7,173 nucleotides of DNA from Elusimicrobiota bacterium (GTDB lineage: Bacteria > Elusimicrobiota > Endomicrobiia > Endomicrobiales > Endomicrobiaceae): assembly GCA_031256695.1 (NCBI GenBank), contig JAIRQB010000189.1:1-7173 (forward strand), given 5' to 3'. Made by a program: the position numbers and the translations under genes. This document shows positions 1-4,498 of the stretch, piece by piece (within the stretch, counting starts at the first letter, position 1; each line of letters opens with the position of its first letter). A model generated the notes under the pieces. The model was not told where the DNA came from, ran no database searches, and was given only the letters and a program-made list of their open reading frames with translations.

Positions 1-16
1 TTAAAACGGCGGTTAT

Positions 17-120
17 GAGTTGTTTGGCAGCGTAGCCGACACCCAGAAGTAAAGTCGGCAATACGCTGCCCAATTACTCAAGAGTTGTTTGGCGGCGGTT
101 TACGCTGACAAATTACTCAA
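17..120. repeat. Two-copy direct repeat unit enclosing a long hairpin
   Basis: GAGTTGTTTGGC occurs at 17-28 and 82-93. ATTACTCAA closes each unit at 73-81 and 112-120. The first unit carries a hairpin: GGCAGCGTAGCCGAC (26-40) pairs with GTCGGC (54-59) and TACGCTGCC (62-70), giving a 15-bp stem with an AA bulge and a 13-nt loop. The second unit lacks this stem and has a different, GC-rich centre (94-108). The arrangement looks like a duplicated intergenic element whose interiors have diverged. There is no T-tract after the stem, so a terminator is unlikely. Confidence 0.7.
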
Positions 121-152
121 TTAACTTTTAACTATCCTTTGTTATTTGGGTG

Positions 153-447
153 AAAATGGATTGCGGCAGCGCTATGTGTTCGCGCAGCGCTATGCGTTCG
201 CACAGCGCGATGTGTTCGCGCAGCGCTATGCGTTCGCACAGCGCTATGTGTTCGCGCAGCGCTATGCGTTCGCGCAGCGCTATGTGTTCGCGCAGCGCTA
301 TGTGTTCGCGCAGCGCTATGTGTTCGCGCAGCGCTATGCGTTTGCGCCGAGCGCCGGCTTCCATCTAACCCGCTCATCGCGCTTGTCTCTACCAGAATTG
401 CGCACGTCGCCGTTGGTGTCATTGCGGCGGAAGCCGCAATCCATTTT
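153..447. repeat. 15-bp inverted repeats flanking the tandem array
   Basis: AAAATGGATTGCGGC (153-167) is the exact reverse complement of GCCGCAATCCATTTT (433-447). The right copy belongs to a compact hairpin, ATTGCGGC-GGAA-GCCGCAAT (421-440). The left copy stops at the GCGGC edge and runs straight into the 18-bp array. A further AAAATGGAT at 504-512 faces 439-447 in inverted orientation. An outer pair also exists: AAATTACTCAA (110-120) against TTGAGTAATTT (515-525). This suggests that a palindromic intergenic repeat was split or extended by the array. Confidence 0.65.
167..346. repeat. 18-bp tandem repeat array, ten units
   Basis: Ten contiguous 18-bp units start at 167, 185, 203, 221, 239, 257, 275, 293, 311 and 329. 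The main form is CAGCGCTATGTGTTCGCG. A second form has TATGCG and ends TTCGCA or TTCGCG. Units 1-5 alternate the two forms, giving a 36-bp higher-order period (unit 3 has one substitution, GCGATG). Units 7-9 are identical, which indicates recent expansion. Unit 10 has TTTGCG. The array is much richer in GC than the genes around it. It is not a CRISPR array, because there are no spacers. It could translate as YVFAQR-type hexapeptides, but no initiation signal supports that. Confidence 0.95.
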
Positions 448-522
448 TGTTATAAGGCGTTCACCTTTTTGCCTTTTGCCTTTGAAAAAGGAAAGGAAAC
501 GGCAAAATGGATTCTTGAGTAA

Positions 523-549
523 TTTACGCGCGCTGTTAGCGCCCGTAAA
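523..549. repeat. 12-bp stem hairpin
   Basis: TTTACGCGCGCT (523-534) and AGCGCCCGTAAA (538-549) are complementary at 11 of 12 positions around a 3-nt loop (GTT). No T-tract follows in either direction, so it is more likely part of the palindromic repeat mosaic than a terminator. Confidence 0.6.
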
Positions 550-650
550 TAACTCCTCTTGCGACGGAATGACACTGGGATGACATAACTTCGCTTGACA
601 CCGTTTCTAAACTGCCGTTTTCCGCAACTTTTAACTTTTAACTATCCGAG

Positions 651-696
651 CGGCAATACTATATAGTATTGCCGTTGTGTTTGTCAACACAACGGC
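651..696. promoter_or_regulatory. Overlapping perfect palindrome and hairpin
   Basis: Positions 651-674 form a perfect 24-bp palindrome with half-site CGGCAATACTAT. Its last four bases, GCCG (671-674), also start a second structure, GCCGTTGTGTT (671-681) pairing with AACACAACGGC (686-696) around the loop TGTC. The shared bases mean the two structures cannot be fully formed together. A possible promoter overlaps the second hairpin: TTGTGT (675-680), an 18-bp spacer, then TATACA (699-704). The palindrome is therefore placed like an operator just upstream of a promoter for the zinc-ribbon gene. The palindromes are certain; the regulatory role is inference. Confidence 0.5.
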
Positions 697-728
697 TGTA
701 TACAAACAACTTACTAACTTTATGATAA

Positions 729-766
729 AAAAAATCTTTTTGCAGCCGCCCGCAAAAAGATTTTTT
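729..766 (+). terminator. Terminator-like hairpin in the leader of the zinc-ribbon gene
   Basis: AAAAAATCTTTTTGC (729-743) pairs perfectly with GCAAAAAGATTTTTT (752-766) around the loop AGCCGCCC. The stem ends in a T6 run and begins in an A8 run, so it could terminate transcription in either direction. It lies 27 bp before the ribosome binding site of the gene at 806. It may end transcripts from the left, or act as an attenuator if the promoter is at about 675-704. Confidence 0.55.
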
Positions 767-805
767 AAGAAAAACAGAGTAAGTGAGAAAAAAAGGAGGA
801 TAGTT

Positions 806-1030
806 ATGAGAAACTATCAATGTAAGAAATGCAAGGTGCTTATCCAAGGAGATACCCAACCTTCAAGTAGAGGTTGTCCTAGTGGAGATAGGCACGAATG
901 GTATGATTTATACGAAGTTGGCAATGATAATTATCAATGTAAAAAATGCGGGGTGCTGGTTAAAAGCGATACCCAGCCTCCAAGTAGAGGTTGCCCTAGT
1001 GGAGATAGGCACGAGTGGAACAAACTTTGA
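806..1030 (+). CDS. Small protein of two tandem CCCH zinc-ribbon-like units
   Basis: This encodes 74 residues. The ATG at 806 is chosen because AAGGAGG (793-799) lies 6 bp upstream; a longer in-frame extension to 677 starts without a site and crosses the hairpins. The protein is a duplicated 30-residue unit, residues 3-32 and 42-71. Each unit reads N-Y-Q-C-K-K-C, then D-T-Q-P and G-C-P-S-G-D-R-H-E-W. Probable metal ligands are C6, C9, C24 and H30, and C45, C48, C63 and H69, in the spacing C-x2-C-x14-C-x5-H. The DNA copies (812-901 and 929-1018) are very similar, so the duplication is recent or kept homogeneous. There is no signal peptide or membrane segment. Zinc binding is inferred from ligand spacing; the function is unknown. 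It is a single-gene unit between hairpins at 729-766 and 1050-1086. Confidence 0.85.
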   Translation: MRNYQCKKCKVLIQGDTQPSSRGCPSGDRHEWYDLYEVGNDNYQCKKCGVLVKSDTQPPSRGCPSGDRHEWNKL

Positions 1031-1049
1031 TTTCTTGAAAAAGTTAGTC

Positions 1050-1096
1050 ATTCAAGCGGGGCTGATATTATCAGCCCCGCTTGAATTATTTGTCTT
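1050..1096 (+). terminator. Intrinsic terminator after the zinc-ribbon gene
   Basis: A perfect 17-bp stem is formed by 1050-1066 and 1070-1086, with the core GCGGGGCTGAT and a 3-nt loop (ATT). It is followed by the T-rich stretch TATTTGTCTT. The hairpin starts 20 bp after the stop codon. It isolates the small gene from the plus-strand genes further on, so those need their own promoter, which I could not place with confidence. Confidence 0.85.
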
Positions 1097-1150
1097 AAAC
1101 GTAGAGTTTTTGAGTTAAATCTAAATCTAAAATAAAAAAAGGGAGGCAAT

Positions 1151-1972
1151 ATGAATATAAATGAGCAGTTAAATGCTTTGTATAAAAGTATTTCACCGAG
1201 TATTTTTGAAGCGCTTGATATTTATAGAAAGCAGTTGAATAAGAAAATCAGCGTTTATAAAGAGAAAAATCAAATAGCAGAGGCTAAAGAAAGTGAGAAA
1301 AAATGGCCTGGCTTTCCATTTTTTATCAAAGCGCCGCAAAGTTATGAGAGCGCTGATATAAAACTGATGATTTTCGGTCAAGAATCAAATAATTTTGCTC
1401 CGCATAAAAAAGACGGCAAGGGGTATATAAGTTATGATTCTCAAACTCTCATTGAAGATATCGCTTGCGAATATGATTGTGTTTTCAGCAAAGATGAAAT
1501 CTATAAAACCGATACACATTATTTTTGGAAAGGAGTTAGGACATTTATCAATATGCTGAAAAAGAAAAATGAAAATCTCAAAATTGATTTTATATGGAAT
1601 AATCTCATAAAGATGGAATATAGCGGAGAGATGAATTTTCCAAAAGACCTCTATGAGCCAATAATAGCGCCTTATTTAAATGAAATAATTCCAAAAGAAA
1701 TTAAGATATTAAAGCCCGATTATGTTGTTTTCTTTACGGGGAATACAGACGATTATGAAAAAGCGTTAAGCGATATTTTTCAAATTGATGAAAAAAGCAA
1801 AGAGGCAATAGATGGTTTTGATAAAAATAAAATATGCGCGCTTTCGCTGCCTAATATCAGAAAATCTTTTAGGACATATCACCCAAATTATCTTAAACGC
1901 AGCGGATTAGAGAAATCTATTTTTGAAAAAATATCAGACATAATAAGCGCCGACATAAAACAGAGGCAATAA
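1151..1972 (+). CDS. Uracil-DNA-glycosylase-superfamily-like protein
   Basis: The gene encodes 273 residues. The ATG at 1151 has GGGAGG at 1141-1146, with 4-bp spacing. The pattern matches a UDG-like fold: a motif-A-like segment IFGQESNNF (74-82) in the place of GQDPY; a central segment FIWNNLIKM (147-155) resembling the asparagine-bearing strand; the strand KPDYVVFFTG (188-197); and a motif-B-like segment TYHPNYLKR (242-250) in the place of HPS. The first 55 residues are charged and helical. There is no signal peptide, so it is cytoplasmic. Known family members remove damaged or modified bases from DNA or belong to related uncharacterised groups. Whether this protein is an active glycosylase cannot be told, because the motif A proline and tyrosine are replaced. 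The next gene starts 63 bp downstream on the same strand. Confidence 0.6.
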   Translation: MNINEQLNALYKSISPSIFEALDIYRKQLNKKISVYKEKNQIAEAKESEKKWPGFPFFIKAPQSYESADIKLMIFGQESNNFAPHKKDGKGYISYDSQTLIEDIACEYDCVFSKDEIYKTDTHYFWKGVRTFINMLKKKNENLKIDFIWNNLIKMEYSGEMNFPKDLYEPIIAPYLNEIIPKEIKILKPDYVVFFTGNTDDYEKALSDIFQIDEKSKEAIDGFDKNKICALSLPNIRKSFRTYHPNYLKRSGLEKSIFEKISDIISADIKQRQ

Positions 1973-2035
1973 AATAAGTTTTGTAAAGAAGGTATTGAAT
2001 ATAAAAAATGCATTTTGCGCAAAAGGAGATTTGAA

Positions 2036-2704
2036 ATGACAATAGAAGAACAAGAATTAATGCAGAAATTATTACTGACCATACAGCGAGCCATAGAACA
2101 AGAATCAATAAATAAACGGACGCGATGTCTTTTGCTGAAAACACAGCAAGCCATAGAACAAGAATTAATAGAACAGGAATTATTAAAGAAAAGCGAAAGA
2201 ATAGATGAATTAAAAAAAGCGGCAGAGAGCGGAGATGCAGAAGCCAATTTCAATATAGGGCAGATGTATGACAGAGGCATTGGAGTATCAAAAAAAGATG
2301 AGAAAGAGGCTTTTAAATGGTTTCTAAAAGCGGCGGAGTTAGGATATGCAAAAGCGCAACATAAAGTAGCGCTATGTTTTTATTATGGCCGTATAGGTAT
2401 GCCACCGCAAAATTTTGTAGAGACATTTAAATGGTTTCGCAAAGCGGCTGAACAAGGTTTGAGCGACTCGCAATGTTGTTTGGGTATAATGTATCTTGAA
2501 GGAAAAGGAGTATCAAAAGATGAGAAAGAGGCTTTTAAATGGTTTCTAAAATCGGCGGAGTTAGGATGTGCAGATGGTATGATAAAGGTAGGGAAGATGT
2601 ATGCCGGAGGCATTGGAGTATCAAAAGATGAGAAAGAGGCTTTAAAATGGTGTGACGAAGGCTTTTTTTTGAAGCGTTTTGACATTACCGTTCCCCGGCT
2701 TTAA
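2036..2704 (+). CDS. Sel1-like repeat protein with rearranged C-terminus
   Basis: The gene encodes 222 residues from the ATG at 2036, which has AAAAGGAG (2021-2028) 7 bp upstream; an in-frame TTG at 2015 would add 7 residues but overlaps this site. Residues 1-57 are charged and helical, with a 20-residue internal duplication (QRAIEQE at 17-23, QQAIEQE at 37-43). Residues 58-208 are about four Sel1-like repeats, alpha-helical units that usually mediate protein-protein contacts: KAAESGDAEANFNIGQMY, KAAELGYAKAQ, KAAEQGLSDSQCCLGIMY, KSAELGCADGMIKVGKMY. The last unit is cut short. There is no signal peptide, so it is cytoplasmic, unlike many exported Sel1 proteins. Copies at 2282-2360, 2507-2582 and 2615-2650 are nearly identical in DNA. 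The tail (residues 209-222) is not repeat-like and results from the duplication at 2638-2731. Confidence 0.85.
   Translation: MTIEEQELMQKLLLTIQRAIEQESINKRTRCLLLKTQQAIEQELIEQELLKKSERIDELKKAAESGDAEANFNIGQMYDRGIGVSKKDEKEAFKWFLKAAELGYAKAQHKVALCFYYGRIGMPPQNFVETFKWFRKAAEQGLSDSQCCLGIMYLEGKGVSKDEKEAFKWFLKSAELGCADGMIKVGKMYAGGIGVSKDEKEALKWCDEGFFLKRFDITVPRL
2083..2170 (+). repeat. 28-bp direct repeat in the N-terminal part of the Sel1 gene
   Basis: Positions 2083-2110 and 2143-2170 match at 26 of 28 bases (core CCATAGAACAAGAAT). The 60-bp period preserves the reading frame and creates the doubled 20-residue helical segment. It indicates growth of the gene by in-frame tandem duplication. Confidence 0.8.
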
Positions 2705-2731
2705 AATGGTGTGACGAAGGCTTTTTTTTGA
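2638..2731 (+). repeat. 35-bp perfect direct repeat with 59-bp period across the Sel1 stop codon
   Basis: The 35 bp at 2638-2672 recur exactly at 2697-2731. The shared sequence starts GGCTTTAAAATGG and ends in a T8 run and GA. The 59-bp period is not a multiple of three. The stop codon in use, TAA at 2702-2704, lies inside the second copy. Without the extra 59 bp the frame would run to TAA at 2767-2769 and give about 224 residues ending LDLL. The bases between the copies (2673-2696) have no obvious counterpart nearby. The T8 tracts are also slippage-prone. Confidence 0.9.
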
Positions 2732-2842
2732 GCATGAGTTGTGAGTCAAAAAGTTTAGACTTGCTTTAAAATATAAAATAGCGCAAAAGCGTAAAAAATA
2801 AAAACAGATGAAAAAACTATTTTACGGGCGGAGTCATAGTAT

Positions 2843-3514
2843 ATGATAGGGATGGAAAATGAGAGCGCGCTTCATTTAGCGCTGAAATTATTTTATTCGG
2901 GCGAACAAGGGAAAACAGAACAAGCGGTAGGCGGTTATATTTGCGATGCTGTCCGCAAAGACGGAGTAATTGTTGAAGTGCAAACCGGCAATTTCAAACC
3001 GATAGAAAAGAAACTTAAAACTCTATGCGCTGAGCGCAAAGTCATTCTTGTCCATCCGATTATTGCTGTAAAAACTATCAAAACTTACACGAAAGACGGC
3101 GTCCTTTTAAATACAAGGAAAAGCCCGATTCACGAAGATGTATGGGATATATTTGAGGCTTTGCTCTATTGCCCCAGCCTTGCCGTTATGCCTAATCTCA
3201 CATTTAATCTTGCTCTTGTAGATATTGCGCAGAGGCGTGTAAGAGATGGTAAAGGCTCTCGCAGGCGGCGCGGCGCAAGCGCAAAAGATAAAATGCTTTC
3301 AGCATTTTTAGGCGCAGTAACGCTTGAGGGCAAAAAAGATTTTGTAAAACTTATTCCTTTTAAGAAGAGCGATACTTGGACAGCGGGGGATTTAGCGAAA
3401 AAAGCAAATATCTATTCAACCCTTGCAGGGAAGGCAGTTTATGTTTTGTCAAGAAGCGGGATTATAAAACAGGTCGGGAAAAGACAGCGCGCTTATCTCT
3501 ATAAAATTGTCTGA
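2843..3514 (+). CDS. PD-(D/E)XK-like nuclease with C-terminal winged helix
   Basis: The gene encodes 223 residues. Two starts are possible, ATG 2843 and ATG 2852. GGGCGGAG (2826-2833) is spaced 9 bp from the first and is weak; nothing suitable serves the second. The N-terminal half has a PD-(D/E)XK pattern: acidic residues E5 and E7 on the first helix, then Y32-I-C-D35, then I43-V-E45-V-Q47-T-G-N-F, with glutamine in the place of the usual lysine. D35, E45 and Q47 are the likely metal and catalytic positions. A basic segment, GSRRRRG (138-144), separates this from a C-terminal winged-helix-like region (about 175-223, WTAGDLAKKANI and VGKRQRAYLYKIV). From memory this architecture recurs in a widespread uncharacterised bacterial family. 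DNA cleavage is inferred and the substrate is unknown. The gene ends convergently with the Rrf2 gene, 58 bp away. Confidence 0.65.
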   Translation: MIGMENESALHLALKLFYSGEQGKTEQAVGGYICDAVRKDGVIVEVQTGNFKPIEKKLKTLCAERKVILVHPIIAVKTIKTYTKDGVLLNTRKSPIHEDVWDIFEALLYCPSLAVMPNLTFNLALVDIAQRRVRDGKGSRRRRGASAKDKMLSAFLGAVTLEGKKDFVKLIPFKKSDTWTAGDLAKKANIYSTLAGKAVYVLSRSGIIKQVGKRQRAYLYKIV

Positions 3515-3572
3515 CAATAAAAGAAACAAAAAGAAACAAGAGCGGCGCAATAATGCCTCTTATAAATTCCCG

Positions 3573-4019
3573 TCACAAATGATACATATACCCTTGTTCA
3601 GCCTCTTGTTTTTCAACTTCTGAAATTAAATCAGACAGTTTCATTTGCGACAATAAATCTTTAACAGACTCGTCAAATTTATTGTAGACATTTGTCTGCA
3701 AAACCTTTTCTATTATATTTTCATCTGTGATTTTTACTTTTATATTTTTTTCAAACAAAGTGTTTTCTGCCGCATAGAGTATGTCAAAGACATTGATTTC
3801 AGCGGGAGTTTTAGACAAAAAATAACCGCCTTGAGCGCCTTTTGCCGCAATTACAAGCCCCGCCCTTTTTAGCAAAACAAAAACCTGCTCTAAATAAATT
3901 TTTGATATTGACAATCTTTCAGACAAGGTAGATATAGTTATAAATTCTTTCAAATTATAATTTTTCCCCATAAACAGCATACAAGAAAGCCCGTATCTTG
4001 CTTTTGTAGATAATCTCAT
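3573..4019 (-). CDS. Rrf2-family transcriptional regulator lacking Fe-S cysteines
   Basis: The gene encodes 148 residues, the usual family length. AGAGG (complement of 4026-4030) precedes the ATG by 6 bp. The family signature is clear: MRLSTKARYGL at the start; helix-turn-helix residues 28-50 (TISTLSERLSISKIYLEQVF); and the wing KGAQGGYFLSK (60-70), followed by EINVFDIL (75-81). Such proteins bind palindromic operators as dimers. IscR- and NsrR-type members carry three cysteines near positions 90-106, whereas here the only cysteine is C13. The protein is therefore unlikely to be a conventional Fe-S sensor and is closer in design to cysteine-free members such as CymR. Its targets cannot be read from the window. 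It lies downstream of a winged-helix fragment on the same strand, 86 bp away, with no clear promoter in the gap. Confidence 0.9.
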   Translation of the reverse strand: MRLSTKARYGLSCMLFMGKNYNLKEFITISTLSERLSISKIYLEQVFVLLKRAGLVIAAKGAQGGYFLSKTPAEINVFDILYAAENTLFEKNIKVKITDENIIEKVLQTNVYNKFDESVKDLLSQMKLSDLISEVEKQEAEQGYMYHL

Positions 4020-4105
4020 TTTATACCTCTCGTCTTAATTTTACGGCAATTTCTGCAAAAACTGCGCGAATTTTTAACTCATCTTTGTTTATGACAGCCT
4101 TTCAT

Positions 4106-4432
4106 TTATTCAATAACTTCCCAATGCCCGCCTTTGTCTGCGCCTATTCTGCGGATTTTGCCTTGGGCTTTAAGTTCTTTTATATTTTTTTCTATGCCTT
4201 TTATTCCAATGCCTGCAATTTCAACTAATTCTTTTGTTGTAATCTTTGGATTTGTCTTTACGGCGGCGATAATTTTCTCCCTACTTTTCTCCCTACTTTT
4301 CACCCTACTTTTCTCCCTACTTTTTTCCGTTTCTTTTATTTCTCTCTGATTGTTCAATAAGTTAAATTTTAGAGTAAATTGAGCGATTGCATCTCCTATT
4401 GAAATGCTTTCTCTGCCGTATTTGGCGGCGAT
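4106..4432 (-). pseudogene. Winged-helix C-terminal fragment of a longer regulator
   Basis: The frame ends at the TAA at 4106-4108. Its last 50 residues are a winged helix of the kind found at the end of AlbA_2/RecG-like and Fic-type regulators: KIIAAVKTNPKITTKELVEI, then GIEKNIKELKAQGKIRRIG, then DKGGHWEVIE. It is preceded by a basic KSRE repeat linker. The only conventional start is a TTG at 4355-4357 without a ribosome binding site, giving 83 residues. Upstream of that TTG the same frame stays open for 25 more codons (IAAKYGRESISIGDAIAQF and on) to a TAA at 4433-4435, with no ATG or GTG. The large N-terminal domain such proteins normally carry is absent, and a terminator lies just upstream (4443-4480). 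I read it as a decayed gene remnant; a short standalone protein from the TTG remains possible. Confidence 0.6.
4277..4324 (-). repeat. Four 12-bp tandem repeats encoding KSRE units
   Basis: CTCCCTACTTTT, as read on the plus strand, is repeated four times at 4277, 4289, 4301 and 4313; the third copy has CACCC. In the minus-strand frame each unit encodes K-S-R-E (one K-S-R-V). The period preserves the frame and forms a basic, charged linker before the winged helix. Confidence 0.9.
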
Positions 4433-4442
4433 TTAAACTATT

Positions 4443-4480
4443 AAAAAAAGCGCAGAGTAAAACAAACTCTGCGCTTTTTT
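4443..4480 (-). terminator. Bidirectional intrinsic terminator after the dehydrogenase operon
   Basis: GCGCAGAGT (4450-4458) pairs with ACTCTGCGC (4466-4474) around a 7-nt loop. An A7 run (4443-4449) and a T6 run (4475-4480) flank the stem, so it can work in both directions. It starts 18 bp after the stop codon of the SDR gene and ends the operon that runs leftwards from 6738. Confidence 0.9.
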
Positions 4481-4498
4481 ATTTTACATTTAGCCGAA

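Larger units (their letters stand above)
121..647. repeat. 17-bp direct repeats bracketing the repeat block
   Basis: TTAACTTTTAACTATCC is present without mismatch at 121-137 and 631-647. The two copies enclose 493 bp holding the tandem array and most of the hairpins. This could be the footprint of an inserted or expanded element, a recombination product, or two copies of a dispersed genomic repeat. An AT-rich relative is visible on the minus strand near 6850-6866. No transposase gene lies between the copies. Confidence 0.6.
1..805. other. Gene-free, repeat-rich intergenic region
   Basis: No convincing gene is visible in this stretch. Long open frames do cross 128-583 on both strands, but they exist because an 18-bp unit (a multiple of three, without stops) keeps several frames open at once. 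The candidate starts are TTG or GTG without a ribosome binding site. The region instead holds a hairpin with flanking direct repeats (17-120), the tandem array (167-346), inverted repeats, several hairpins and two overlapping palindromes (651-696). The segment around 416-449 and 560-586 (GTCATTGCGGC, GGAATGACAC) resembles the dispersed palindromic intergenic repeats containing GTCATTGCG that are common in many bacterial genomes; that comparison is from memory. Confidence 0.8.

Noticed and set aside
167..346. Possible CRISPR array
   Set aside because: The units are contiguous 18-mers without spacers, and no cas gene is present.
128..583. Several overlapping open frames on both strands, including one of 145 codons at 146-583
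   Set aside because: They arise from the stop-free 18-bp repeat, begin at TTG or GTG without ribosome binding sites, and most of their length is repeat; no frame looks more protein-like than another.
595..623. TTGACA at 595-600 as a -35 promoter element
   Set aside because: No -10 element appears 16-18 bp downstream; the expected position reads TTTTCC.
677..805. In-frame N-terminal extension of the zinc-ribbon gene
   Set aside because: It would translate through two hairpins without a ribosome binding site, while the ATG at 806 has an excellent one.
882..1118. Second plus-strand frame of 78 codons over the zinc-ribbon gene and its terminator
   Set aside because: It is a shadow of the duplicated zinc-ribbon sequence and runs through the terminator stem.
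1090..1133. Promoter for the UDG-like gene
   Set aside because: TTGTCT (1090-1095), TTGAGT (1110-1115) and TAAAAT (1128-1133) are present but none are correctly spaced.
1888..2280. Minus-strand frames of 130 and 75 codons
   Set aside because: They lie antisense to the UDG-like and Sel1 genes, are rich in Ser, Cys and Phe as antisense frames of AT-rich genes often are, and lack recognisable domains.
3530..3572. Terminator between the convergent nuclease and Rrf2 genes
   Set aside because: AAGAG and CTCTT can pair imperfectly, but the stem is weak and has no T-run.
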